In this document: positions 18,383-27,230 of the stretch, piece after piece | Layout of the letters: each line of letters opens with the position of its first letter | Numbering within the stretch: position 1 is the stretch's first letter | Assembly: GCA_020851465.1 (NCBI GenBank) | Contig: JADZCR010000018.1 | Span: 1-61,286 of the forward strand | From: Phycisphaeraceae bacterium | GTDB taxonomy: Bacteria > Planctomycetota > Phycisphaerae > Phycisphaerales > Phycisphaeraceae | Reading direction: 5' to 3' | DNA length: 61,286 nt | The notes under the pieces: generated by a model | What the model was told of the DNA's origin: nothing | What the model saw: the letters and a program-made list of their open reading frames with translations, nothing else | The model's database searches: none | Program-made: the position numbers and the translations under genes

Positions 18383-19193
18383 CGGCGTTCCTCCGTGCCG
18401 TCGGCTGTCTGAGGAGGAATTGAATCGAATCCTTGACCCGGTCGATGCGGGACGACTCCGCGGGCCGCAGGCCGTACCACACGTTGTCAAACATCTCGGT
18501 CAGATCGGTGAACACCGGCAGGTCGTCCGGCGGGCCCTGGTAGCTGCGGACGTAAATCCAGTTGGTGCGGTTCTTGCGGAAGTTGATTTTTCCGGCCTGA
18601 TGCAGCCCCGACAGCAGAGCCAGATAAAGCGCACGGTACACCGCCCGCGGGTCGCGCTCACTGAGCAGGCGGTCAGCCTCGGCGAGCCAAGACGGGGTAT
18701 CCATCGCCAGTGCGTGGCCGTCTTCCAGCGCCTTGCGCACCTGATCGCGGCTCAGCACGCGCGCGCGGCCGGGTCCGCGTTCCATTCCGCGCAGCGCGCG
18801 GTAAGCCATGTACGCCGCCACGATGACCGCGATGCCCAGCACGATCCAGCCGAGCATTTTGACAATGCTCATCACCTCAAACCATGACCAGTTGGAGTTG
18901 GATGTTGACGGATTTGTTGAGCTTCGGGGTTTCCAGTTTTTGAACAGATCGCGCAGCCATTGCCCGAAGCTTTCCATCCATTCGCGCAGCTTGAGCATCA
19001 ACTGCGATTCTTTCTGAGAGGTGGTTTGCGCTTGACGTTCCTGCCGCAGCCGCCATCGCTGGTAGAGCGGCTGGTCGAGAATGTGTTGGAGTTGTTCGCG
19101 CGGCGGGGCAGCAGCAGCGGTGTCGTCCGCGCCGGCAGGTACCGCGTACAGTGCCGCGAAAATCGCCGCGAGGATGATGAGCCATCGCTTCAT
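18375..19193 (-). CDS. DUF4129-like membrane protein
   Basis: 272 aa. A cleavable-looking signal peptide (1-22, ending AGA) is followed by a Gln/Arg-rich periplasmic part, a membrane helix (about 110-132) and a cytoplasmic C-terminal domain in which YRALYLALLSGLHQAG and the later RTNWIYVRS match the DUF4129 pattern. This domain also caps some transglutaminase-like proteins and occurs in MoxR operons. The gene overlaps both neighbours (ATGA with the upstream gene, 8 bp with the downstream gene), so it is part of one tightly coupled operon. Confidence 0.75.
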   Translation of the reverse strand: MKRWLIILAAIFAALYAVPAGADDTAAAAPPREQLQHILDQPLYQRWRLRQERQAQTTSQKESQLMLKLREWMESFGQWLRDLFKNWKPRSSTNPSTSNSNWSWFEVMSIVKMLGWIVLGIAVIVAAYMAYRALRGMERGPGRARVLSRDQVRKALEDGHALAMDTPSWLAEADRLLSERDPRAVYRALYLALLSGLHQAGKINFRKNRTNWIYVRSYQGPPDDLPVFTDLTEMFDNVWYGLRPAESSRIDRVKDSIQFLLRQPTARRNAGE

Positions 19194-19990
19194 GACGCGG
19201 CATCCTTGTAGGCCTGAAGCCGCCGCCGTAGATCGCTGCCCAGCCGTCGGGATTGCAGGTCATAAAACAGCATGACCGCCGCGACCGCCCAGAGCAGGTC
19301 AAAGACCAGAAAGAGCAGGTATTGAAGGAAGAAGAACCACGCCGGGCTGGAAAGCGTCAGCCGCAGGTCGTTGACATCGAGGCCGGCCAGCGTGGGAATC
19401 AGCATATTCACCACGAGCGTCTGGATCACGGTGACATTGATCCAGACGAGCATGGCGATCACCCCGATCGCGCCGGTGAGCTTGGTCATGCGACCACCGG
19501 AGCTGGTCAGCCACGATCCGGTTTCCATCAGTTGCTTGGTGGCCGGACCGCTCCGCTCGAGCAGTGAAGGAGTCACCAGCCCGGAAAGGTAAAATCCAAG
19601 GATCGACGGAACGATGAGAAACGAACCCCACGTCATCCCCATCAACGCCAGGATGCGCGTGAAGATGATCGGCACGATCCGCTTGCGTAAGGGTAACGGC
19701 GGCTCGCCGCGCAGATCGACCTGAATCCGCCTTTGTAAAAATCCCAGCCAGCCCCATCGCCAGACAAACGAGACCATGAACAGAATGACGACCTCAGGCA
19801 GCGCCGAGCGGTGACCGCTGGTGATCGCGTCAATGAGCAGAAACACGCAGACCGACATCGGCGCGATCGCCATGACATAAGCCGGCAAGACGCGCATCGG
19901 CCGTTGCCGGAGGTAATCAATGGCGGCATCCAGCGGGGGTAATACCGAACGCCGACCGGCCATCTCATATAAAAGCGGCGTGGCGGACAC
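19190..19990 (-). CDS. Hypothetical polytopic membrane protein of the MoxR operon
   Basis: 266 aa with about five hydrophobic segments (near 33-55, 65-85, 107-130, 174-195 and 222-245). Basic residues cluster after the segment near residue 85, where LQRRIQVDLRGEPPLPLRKR suggests a cytoplasmic loop. I do not recognise a named family. The start is a GTG three bases after the preceding stop. Its place in the operon ahead of DUF4129 matches the unnamed multi-spanning protein that often accompanies MoxR-DUF58 loci. Confidence 0.65.
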   Translation of the reverse strand: MSATPLLYEMAGRRSVLPPLDAAIDYLRQRPMRVLPAYVMAIAPMSVCVFLLIDAITSGHRSALPEVVILFMVSFVWRWGWLGFLQRRIQVDLRGEPPLPLRKRIVPIIFTRILALMGMTWGSFLIVPSILGFYLSGLVTPSLLERSGPATKQLMETGSWLTSSGGRMTKLTGAIGVIAMLVWINVTVIQTLVVNMLIPTLAGLDVNDLRLTLSSPAWFFFLQYLLFLVFDLLWAVAAVMLFYDLQSRRLGSDLRRRLQAYKDAAS

Positions 19991-19993
19991 GCA

Positions 19994-20302
19994 TTAAGCT
20001 CCCCAGGTTTGCTGAAGAATGTCGATCATCCACTCGCTGCTAAAGAGGAAAAAATAGTAGATGAAATAAAGCAACGCCGGCGAAACCATGATGACCACCG
20101 CCCCGACGATCCACGTACCGCCGGCTTCGACCTTGCGCTTCTGCGTCCGCTGCGACTGGAGAATTTTAAGGCCTTCTTTGCTGTAATTCACCCCTTCATA
20201 GCGGGTGGAGCATTCAGCGCAGATGGGAACCTTGGTGATCGTACAGATGCCGATGGCGGGCCGATCCGGGTGGCTTTTGCACATCTGCTTTTTGAGAGCC
20301 AT
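19994..20302 (-). CDS. Small B-box-type zinc finger membrane protein
   Basis: 102 aa. The N-terminal MCKSHPDRPAIGICTITKVP then ICAECSTRY gives a C-H-C-C-C pattern typical of B-box-like zinc fingers in small bacterial membrane proteins. A hydrophobic segment (about 66-88) follows. It is the first gene of the run 20302-14648 and resembles in layout the protein at 11371. No start ambiguity: ATG with the next gene 3 bp after its stop. The role is unknown; a metal- or protein-binding head on the cytoplasmic side is inferred. Confidence 0.65.
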   Translation of the reverse strand: MALKKQMCKSHPDRPAIGICTITKVPICAECSTRYEGVNYSKEGLKILQSQRTQKRKVEAGGTWIVGAVVIMVSPALLYFIYYFFLFSSEWMIDILQQTWGA

Positions 20303-20454
20303 GCAGTATCACGATAACCCCTTGGGCATGCGTCTGAAAGTCCCTTTTCCCGCCGCGCGTCGTGTCGTCGCTGACCTCGTGCCGCGAGGCGTCATTCGAT
20401 CCCGAAAAAATCACTACACTTTTTCCAAATCATCCGTCTTCCACGGGAGGGTCC

Positions 20455-21672
20455 ATGGCGTCCGCATCCAAGGGTAAGTTCAAAATCGAGCCGCTTTATT
20501 GGTTGCTCCTGGCGTTACCCGTGGCGATCGTGCTTGAGGTGACGCATGCGTCGCCGGTATGGATTTTCCTCGCCTCGTGCGTGGCGGTGATTCCGCTGGC
20601 CGGGCTGATGGGGCGCGCCACGGAAAATCTTGCCGAGACGATGGGGCAGGGCATCGGCGGCCTGCTCAACGCCACCTTTGGTAACGCGGCTGAGCTGATC
20701 ATCGCACTCATGGCGGTCATCAAAGGTCCGCAGATGTATCCGCTGGTCAAGGCCTCGCTCACCGGGTCGATCATCGGCAACATCCTGCTGGTCCTCGGCG
20801 CGTCCATGGTCGCCGGCGGGCTTAAATACAAACGGCAGGTGTTCAACCGAACCGCAGCCGGCATGGGCGCGACGTTGCTCGCGCTGGCGTCGATCGGCCT
20901 GATCATCCCGACGATCTACGTTTACCTCGTGCAGGCGGGCGGCTCGACGCGCCTCGCGCCGCCGACGGTGCGCGTCGATCACCTGAGCGAAGAAATCGCC
21001 GTGATTCTCGCCATCACTTACCTGTTGAGCCTGGTCTTTTCACTCAAGACGCACCAGCATCTTTTTTCCGGCGAATCCGACCCGGAAACGTCAGACAACC
21101 AACCGCACAGCTCGGAAAATCATGGACATGGCCCCGTGTGGAGCCGCAAGGTCTCGGTCATCGTCCTGCTGGCGGCGACGGCGGCGATCGCGCTGGTCAG
21201 CGAGTTTCTCATCGGATCGGTCGAGGCCGCCGGCCAAAAGCTGGGCATGAACGAAGTCTTCATCGGCGTGATCGTTGTCGCCATCATCGGTAACGCCGCG
21301 GAACACTCCACCGCCATCCTGATGGCGATGAAAAACAAGATGGACCTCTCGGTGAATATCGCCGTCGGCAGCAGCATTCAGATCGCGCTCTTTGTCGCCC
21401 CCGTGCTGGTCTTCGCCAGCATGGCGATCAATCCCGGCCGGCCGCTCGACCTGCACTTCACCGCACTCGAAGCCATCGCGGTGGTCATGTCGATCGGCGT
21501 ACTCGCGCTGGTGGCACAGGATGGCGAGTCGCACTGGATGGAAGGGGCGATGCTGCTGGCGGTGTATATCGTGCTTGGTCTGGCGTTCTTCAATCTGCCC
21601 CATGAGGCGCCCGGACAGGCGGTGCCGCCGCTGATGGAGCAGAGCGCAGTTCTGGAGACGGTGCCGCAGTAG
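20455..21672 (+). CDS. Calcium/proton antiporter (CaCA family, CAX type)
   Basis: 405 aa, inner membrane, eleven or so helices. The two inverted alpha repeats are clear: GNAAEL at 76-81 and GNAAEH at 279-284, whose Glu residues bind the cation, separated by an acidic/His-rich loop (about 203-225) as in CAX exchangers. It should export Ca2+ in exchange for protons. GGGAGGG precedes the ATG at 20455 and decides the start against a longer frame. Its 3' end overlaps the convergent TauE gene by 83 bp. Called chaA or caxA in other species. Confidence 0.9.
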   Translation: MASASKGKFKIEPLYWLLLALPVAIVLEVTHASPVWIFLASCVAVIPLAGLMGRATENLAETMGQGIGGLLNATFGNAAELIIALMAVIKGPQMYPLVKASLTGSIIGNILLVLGASMVAGGLKYKRQVFNRTAAGMGATLLALASIGLIIPTIYVYLVQAGGSTRLAPPTVRVDHLSEEIAVILAITYLLSLVFSLKTHQHLFSGESDPETSDNQPHSSENHGHGPVWSRKVSVIVLLAATAAIALVSEFLIGSVEAAGQKLGMNEVFIGVIVVAIIGNAAEHSTAILMAMKNKMDLSVNIAVGSSIQIALFVAPVLVFASMAINPGRPLDLHFTALEAIAVVMSIGVLALVAQDGESHWMEGAMLLAVYIVLGLAFFNLPHEAPGQAVPPLMEQSAVLETVPQ

Positions 21673-22417
21673 CGGGCGCGATCCGTCCCCAGGGCACGAA
21701 AAGCGATCCGGCGATGAGGAACAGCAGCACGTACGCCGCCAGACGCAGCCGTTCCTTGCTCAGGTAATTGCCGACGCGGATTCCCGCCGCCATCCCGATG
21801 AGCGCGAAAGGCAGTCCCAGCAGGCCGACCTTGATGCCGTTCAACGCCTGATCGTGAAAGGTGTAGTAGAGCCATAAAAGTTGAGTCGGCGCGCTGGCGA
21901 GAAAGATCAGCCACAGGGCGACGCGGCTGCGGCGATTGTCCCAGCGGTGGGCCATGACCCAGAGGACGACCGGCGGCCCGCCCGTGCCGATCATCCCCGC
22001 CAGAAATCCGCAGGCGGTGCCTGCGATCAGACCCCAGACCATGTGAACTTTCTCCCGCGGCGCGATGCGCAGCCCCATGATGACCGCCAGCACTGCGAGG
22101 ATGATGACGCCGAGAATCGCGCGGATCGTGTCCTTTTCGAGGCCGACCACGCGATGCAGCAGCCACACGCCCAGCGGTACGGAGAGGATGGATGTGATCA
22201 TGACCGGCAGGATCGCGCGCCACGGCACATGGGCGCGGAAGTGAAAAGCAGCCACCGACGCCTGAATCGCCGTCGTCGTGCCGCAGACGGCAATCACCTG
22301 CGGCAGGGGTAATCCCGCCAGGAAAAGCAGCGGCCCGGCAAACAACGCAAAGCCGAATCCGACCGAGCCTTGCACTGCGGCACTGCCGGCGAGAATAAGA
22401 GCGATGAGAAAAAACAT
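21590..22417 (-). CDS. TauE/SafE-type sulfite exporter family protein
   Basis: 275 aa, about eight hydrophobic segments. The N-terminal [20 protein letters not shown] and the second-half [16 protein letters not shown] are the paired repeats of the TauE/SafE family, which exports sulfite, sulfoacetate or other small organic anions. The specificity cannot be told. The C-terminal 25 residues are Ala/Pro-rich, outside the conserved domain, and are encoded entirely inside the overlap with the antiporter gene, so the frame may have been extended by loss of an earlier stop. Confidence 0.85.
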   Translation of the reverse strand: MFFLIALILAGSAAVQGSVGFGFALFAGPLLFLAGLPLPQVIAVCGTTTAIQASVAAFHFRAHVPWRAILPVMITSILSVPLGVWLLHRVVGLEKDTIRAILGVIILAVLAVIMGLRIAPREKVHMVWGLIAGTACGFLAGMIGTGGPPVVLWVMAHRWDNRRSRVALWLIFLASAPTQLLWLYYTFHDQALNGIKVGLLGLPFALIGMAAGIRVGNYLSKERLRLAAYVLLFLIAGSLFVPWGRIAPATAAPSPELRSAPSAAAPPVRAPHGAD

Positions 22418-22509
22418 GGTCTGCCCGTCACGGGTCGATTCAGCGCGACGCTGCGCCGAAAAATTACTTCACCGGTTACACACTCAAGCGTACCGCGTCG
22501 GTGAGATTT

Positions 22510-23745
22510 TCAGGTCGTGTAGTCCGCGTTGATGGTGATGTATTCGCGGGAGAGGTCGCAGCCGAGCCATTCGGTCTGGTAACGGCCCAACCCCAGGTCG
22601 ATGGTGAAGGTGATCTCTTTGGCGGCCATGAGGGTGTCGGCTTTTTTCTGTCGTGCGGGGCTGAGTTCGAGGGCAAAGCCGTTGCGACCCACGCAGAGAT
22701 TGCCGATGTGGATGGTCAGCCGTTCGGGTTTGACCGCCGCACCGCTGCGTCCGACCGCCGCCGCGAGTCGTCCCCAGTTGGGATCGCCGCCGTGGACCGC
22801 CGTCTTGATGAGCGGGCTGCCCGTCACGGTGTAGCCGACCTTATCCGCGTCCTGCTGCGTCCGCGCGCCGCGCACGACGACGCGGTATACCTTCGTCGCG
22901 CCCTCGCCGTCTTTGACGATCTGGTAAGCCAGATCCCTGCACACGTCGGTCAGAGCCGCAGCGAAAGCGCGATAGCCCGCCGACTTGATGGACGTGATGG
23001 GGCGGTTCTTCGCCGCAGCGCTGGCCAGCACCAGCGCGGAATCGCTCGTGCTCGTGTCGTGATCGACGCTGAGACGGTTGAAGCTCACGTTGACCGCGCC
23101 GGTCAGAGCCGCCCGGAGCAAGGCCGGCGTGATGGCGGCATCAGTGGTGATGAAGGCAAACATCGTGGCCATGTTCGGCTGGATCATGCCGCTGCCTTTG
23201 GCGATCCCCGCAATCCGCACCGTCCTGCCGTCGATCCGCACCTGCGCGCCGGCCTGCTTGGGGACCAGATCGGTGGTCATGATCGCCCGCGCTGTCGCGG
23301 CGTCGGCGTCGGCGCCGCGCGTCACCGTCGGCATCAATGCCGCGATCCCACTCCGAATCTTTTCCATCGGCAGGTACTTGCCGATTACCCCCGTCGAGCA
23401 GGGCAGTACCGTCTGCGGACTGACCCGACCCGCCGAGGGCGCGTGCTGCGCCACGAGGCGGCACATTTCCAGGGCGTCGTCAATGCCGCGCTGACCGGTG
23501 CAGACGTTGGCACAACCGCTGCTGCAAATGATCGCCTGCGCGATGCCGCGCTTCAGATGCCGCCTTCCCACGATCACCGGCGCACCGGGCACCTTGCTGG
23601 TGGTGAACATGCCCGCCGCGGCACAGGGTTCGTCGGCGAGGATGACCGCCAGATCGGGCTTGCCGGATTTTTTGATGCCGCAGGTGCCGCCTGCGGCGCG
23701 GAACCCCAGCGGAGCTGTGATACCCGGTGAGTGCTTCGTCTTCAT
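22510..23745 (-). CDS. argJ: Bifunctional ornithine acetyltransferase / N-acetylglutamate synthase
   Basis: 411 aa. Catalyses transfer of acetyl from N-acetylornithine to glutamate (and from acetyl-CoA in bifunctional forms) in arginine synthesis. GMIQPNMATMF carries the autoprocessing Ala-Thr bond, with Thr194 as nucleophile of the beta chain. The C-terminal CDLSREYITINADY-like end is typical. The ATG at 23745 is chosen over an upstream TTG seven codons earlier; CATAAT lies nine bases before it. No other arg genes are in the window. Confidence 0.95.
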   Translation of the reverse strand: MKTKHSPGITAPLGFRAAGGTCGIKKSGKPDLAVILADEPCAAAGMFTTSKVPGAPVIVGRRHLKRGIAQAIICSSGCANVCTGQRGIDDALEMCRLVAQHAPSAGRVSPQTVLPCSTGVIGKYLPMEKIRSGIAALMPTVTRGADADAATARAIMTTDLVPKQAGAQVRIDGRTVRIAGIAKGSGMIQPNMATMFAFITTDAAITPALLRAALTGAVNVSFNRLSVDHDTSTSDSALVLASAAAKNRPITSIKSAGYRAFAAALTDVCRDLAYQIVKDGEGATKVYRVVVRGARTQQDADKVGYTVTGSPLIKTAVHGGDPNWGRLAAAVGRSGAAVKPERLTIHIGNLCVGRNGFALELSPARQKKADTLMAAKEITFTIDLGLGRYQTEWLGCDLSREYITINADYTT

Positions 23746-23899
23746 AGGGCCGGAATTATGCCACAACGCGGCGGAAGCGTGGTCCGCGCTGGAATCCGCG
23801 GCGCCGTTTTGTCTGCGAGTGCCGCCCTCGCTGTCGGCGGGTTTTTGATAGCGTTATGGATTCACGGGCGCTTCGGGTCTTTCCACGGGAGCAGTCAGC

Positions 23900-24826
23900 A
23901 TGGCTTCAGACATCGCCGGTCAGATCGCGTTTCTCAACGGCCGCTTCATTCCTGCCGCCGAATGTCGCCTGCCCATCTACGACACCGGCATCGTGCTCAG
24001 CGCAGCCGTCACCGACTTCGCCCGCACCTTCCACGGCAAGCTCTACCGGCTGGAAGATCACGTCCAGCGGCTTTACGCCTCGGCGCGTTATGCCCGCATT
24101 GATCCGCCTCTGCCGATCGAGCGGACGCTCGACCTGGCGCAACAACTCGCTGCGCATAACCACGCGCTCGATCCTCAGGGCGAACTGGGGCTGGTCTTCT
24201 ACATGACCGGCGGGGAAAATCCCTTCTACGCCGGCGCGGCTGCGATGCCTTCCAACCTGACGGCCACCTTTGCGATGCACACGTTTCCTCTGCCTTTCCA
24301 CGTCTGGAAAGGCTCATTCCTGCAGGGCGTCCACTGCGTCACGCCATCGACACGCCACTGGCCGGCCCAATGCCTCTCCTCCAAGATCAAACACCGCAAC
24401 CGCCTGCATATGTGGATCGGCGACCGAGAAGCGCGACTCGCCGACCCCGCAGCGGTGGCCCTCTACCTGGACCTGCAAGGCAATATCACCGAGACCGGCG
24501 GCTCCAACTTCGTCATCTACCGTCGCGGTACGGTGATCTCCCCGCGAAGAAATAACATCCTCTGGGGTGTGAGTCTGACGGTGCTCATTGAATTACTGGC
24601 GGAGTTGAACATTCCGTTTCAGGAAGACGACCTGCAAGGCCACGACGTGATCAACGCGGACGAAGCGTGGCTGCCGACGACACCCTATTGCCTCGCTCCG
24701 GTCACAAAGTTCAACGGCCTGCCCGTCGGTTCAGGGAAACCCGGTGCCATGTGGCGGCGAATACTCGATCTCTGGAGCAGCAAAGCGGGGAAAAATGTCT
24801 ATTCGGAAGTGGTCGGCACGTCGTAA
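23900..24826 (+). CDS. Class IV aminotransferase (BCAT/DAAT/ADCL-like)
   Basis: 308 aa. A fold-type IV PLP enzyme: FLNGRFIPAAECRLPIYD starts the small domain, K164 in SSKIKHRN aligns with the PLP lysine, and ITETGGSNFVI holds the conserved E-T-G-x-S-N phosphate-binding segment. This family includes branched-chain aminotransferase, D-alanine aminotransferase and aminodeoxychorismate lyase. The length suits ilvE, and ilvN is in the window, but neither of the usual specificity loops is decisive. Not in an operon with argJ, which is divergent; the aldolase gene follows after 113 bp. Confidence 0.82.
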   Translation: MASDIAGQIAFLNGRFIPAAECRLPIYDTGIVLSAAVTDFARTFHGKLYRLEDHVQRLYASARYARIDPPLPIERTLDLAQQLAAHNHALDPQGELGLVFYMTGGENPFYAGAAAMPSNLTATFAMHTFPLPFHVWKGSFLQGVHCVTPSTRHWPAQCLSSKIKHRNRLHMWIGDREARLADPAAVALYLDLQGNITETGGSNFVIYRRGTVISPRRNNILWGVSLTVLIELLAELNIPFQEDDLQGHDVINADEAWLPTTPYCLAPVTKFNGLPVGSGKPGAMWRRILDLWSSKAGKNVYSEVVGTS

Positions 24827-24939
24827 CGGCTGCCCATCCGCGCTGCCCGTGCGTCGCGACGGTTCCTGTCGATGATCCGACGGCGATTTCCGTTACAATG
24901 TCCCGCTTCGCTGTTTCACCGATTAACAGGAGCAACGTC

Positions 24940-25962
24940 ATGCTGATGACCACCAAGCCCATGTTCGATCTTGCTTACAACGGCGGGTTCGGCATCGGAG
25001 CCTTTAACGTCAACAATATGGAGATCACCCAGGCGATCATCGAAGCCTGCGCCGCGGAGCAGTCGCCCTGCATCCTTCAGATTTCCAAGGGCGCGCGGAA
25101 GTACGCCAACATCCGCATGCTCAAGCACATCATCGACGCCTGCGTCGAGCTTTATCCCCAGGTGCCCATCGCCATCCACTGCGACCACGGCGACACGCTC
25201 GACCTCATCAAGCAGTGCATCAACGACGGCTACACGAGCGTCATGATCGACGGATCGCACCACGCCTACGAGGAAAACATCCGCCTCACCCGCGAGGCGA
25301 CTCAGGCCGCCCACGCCGCCGGCGTCGTCGTCGAAGCCGAGCTGGGAATGCTCGGCGGCATCGAGGAAGACGTCGTCGGTCTCGATGCCCACGAATATGA
25401 GAAAAACGTCGAGAAATTCCTCACCGATCCCGAACAGGCCCGCGACTTCGTGCAGCGCACGGGCATCGACTCGCTGGCGGTGGCGATCGGCACGAGCCAC
25501 GGCGCCTTCAAGTTCAAGCATGAGCCGAAGCTCGCCTTCGACCGCATCGAAAAAATCATGAAGACCTGCCCCGGTCTGCCTCTGGTGATGCACGGCTCGT
25601 CGAGCGTGCCCAGAGAGTTTGTCGATCTGATCAACCAGTACGGAGGCAACATGCCGGGCACCATGGGCGTGCCTGAAGACCAGATCGCCCAGGCAGTGCG
25701 CAAGTACGGCGTGTGCAAGGTCAACATCGACACCGACCTGCGGCTGGCGATGACGGCGAAGATCCGCGAAGTGTTCGCCAAAAAGCCGGCGGAGTTCGAC
25801 CCGCGAAACTATCTGGGGCCGGCGCGCGAAGCGATTGTCGGCATGGTCCGACGCAAGCTCCAGGTGCTCAACTCCGCAGGGCAGGCCCAACGAGTCATCC
25901 AGCACTGGCGCGAGCAGGGCGAACCGATGCCGACTTTCTACAATCAGCCCGCCGCAGTCTGA
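24940..25962 (+). CDS. fba: Class II fructose-bisphosphate aldolase
   Basis: 340 aa. Zn2+-dependent aldolase of glycolysis and gluconeogenesis: IHCDHGD (79-85) carries the catalytic Asp82 and zinc ligand His83, and VAIGTSHGAFKF and MHGSSSVP hold later zinc and phosphate ligands. CAGGAG lies before the ATG at 24940, and a TACAAT (24894-24899) gives a plausible -10 box about 40 bp upstream. The homologous frame begins only here, although the frame stays open further upstream. pgk and rpe lie some 23 kb away, so the sugar-phosphate genes are scattered. Confidence 0.95.
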   Translation: MLMTTKPMFDLAYNGGFGIGAFNVNNMEITQAIIEACAAEQSPCILQISKGARKYANIRMLKHIIDACVELYPQVPIAIHCDHGDTLDLIKQCINDGYTSVMIDGSHHAYEENIRLTREATQAAHAAGVVVEAELGMLGGIEEDVVGLDAHEYEKNVEKFLTDPEQARDFVQRTGIDSLAVAIGTSHGAFKFKHEPKLAFDRIEKIMKTCPGLPLVMHGSSSVPREFVDLINQYGGNMPGTMGVPEDQIAQAVRKYGVCKVNIDTDLRLAMTAKIREVFAKKPAEFDPRNYLGPAREAIVGMVRRKLQVLNSAGQAQRVIQHWREQGEPMPTFYNQPAAV

Positions 25963-26101
25963 TGCGGTGCGAAGGGTCTGACACATTAATCAACCGACTA
26001 CCCAAATCGTCGCGGTCGATGCGCAGATAGCCGCGGCTCTACCCCCCCCATCCTCACGGATTGCCGAACTCGACGGCGTTCGCGGGCTGGCGATTCTGCT
26101 G

Positions 26102-27184
26102 GTGCTGGTCTGGCATTTTGTCGTGGGGCAGCTTGCCATTCCTCCGGGAACCTTCTGGGCTTATTTCATCGTACCCCTGCGGTTGGCGTGGTCCGGCGTG
26201 GACCTGTTCTTTGTGCTGTCGGGGTTTCTCATCGGCGGCATCCTGCTCGATAACCGTGAAGCGAAAAACCTTTTCAAGGTCTTCTACATCCGCCGCGCTT
26301 GCCGCATCTTTCCGCTCTACTTCGCCTCGATCGCGCTGTACGCGATCCTCTCATCGGTCGGGGCGGACCCGGCACCGCGCAACGTGGTGAATGACAGCAC
26401 GCTGCTGGTGACATTCCTCACCTACACGCAGAACTTCGTGATGGCCTATCGCAACGAAATGGGCTGGATGGGTGTCACCTGGTCGCTGGCCGTCGAGGAG
26501 CAGTTCTATCTCTTTCTGCCGCTGCTGGTGATCGGATTACCTCGACGTTATCTGGCGTGGGTACTGGCGGTGCTCATCCTCGCAACGCCGATCATCCGCA
26601 CGCTGATCATCGGCGATCAGACTTCTTTCGCCGCCAGTGCGGTGCTGCTTCCCTGTCGATGGGATGCGCTTTTTCTGGGTGTGGTCGGAGCCATGCTCTC
26701 CCGATCCAAGCGGTTTCGTGAGGCGACGCGGAGCAAGCCGTGGCTGTTGTTCGCCGCGCTGGGTCTGTCGTCGCTCGGAATACTCTGGCTGATATTCAAG
26801 CGAGCGACGATCGGCGATGCAGTCACGGCTCACTACGGCTACACGCTGATCGCGCTGTTTTACCTTTGTGTCGTGATGCTCCTGATGCACGGGCCGGAAA
26901 ACAGCTTCAAATCCCTCTGTCGCACCCGCCCGCTCGCCTGGCTGGGGACGGTTTCATACGGCGTGTATCTCCTGCATGAAGGATCGAGCCATCTGCTCCA
27001 TCATCTGATCCGCGGCCAAACCCCCGCGATGAAAAACGCCGGCGATGTCGTCATCACGCTCTCATCGGTGGTGTTGACGCTGCTGGTGGCGGGGGCGTCC
27101 TATCGGTGGTTTGAGTCGCCGCTGATCCGCCGCGGCCACAGCGTGAAATATGATCGCGCCCGTGTCGCCGTGACGAATCCCTGA
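26102..27184 (+). CDS. Acyltransferase 3 (OafA/WaaY-like) family membrane protein, start uncertain
   Basis: 360 aa from the GTG at 26102, with about ten hydrophobic segments. The family's first segment, R-I-A-E-L-D-G-V-R-G then an aliphatic run and VWHF (catalytic His), begins at 26057, upstream of every ATG, GTG or TTG in frame; the frame is open back to the stop at 25979. The true start is therefore upstream, perhaps an ATT at 25985, or an eight-C run (26042-26049) hides a frameshift or a sequencing error. These enzymes O-acetylate cell-surface glycans. The C-terminal LGTVSYGVYLLHEG is typical. Confidence 0.82.
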   Translation: MLVWHFVVGQLAIPPGTFWAYFIVPLRLAWSGVDLFFVLSGFLIGGILLDNREAKNLFKVFYIRRACRIFPLYFASIALYAILSSVGADPAPRNVVNDSTLLVTFLTYTQNFVMAYRNEMGWMGVTWSLAVEEQFYLFLPLLVIGLPRRYLAWVLAVLILATPIIRTLIIGDQTSFAASAVLLPCRWDALFLGVVGAMLSRSKRFREATRSKPWLLFAALGLSSLGILWLIFKRATIGDAVTAHYGYTLIALFYLCVVMLLMHGPENSFKSLCRTRPLAWLGTVSYGVYLLHEGSSHLLHHLIRGQTPAMKNAGDVVITLSSVVLTLLVAGASYRWFESPLIRRGHSVKYDRARVAVTNP

Positions 27185-27230
27185 CCCGTGGCGCAGCCGG
27201 TTCGGGTTGCACGCTCAGGCGAAAGCGCGA

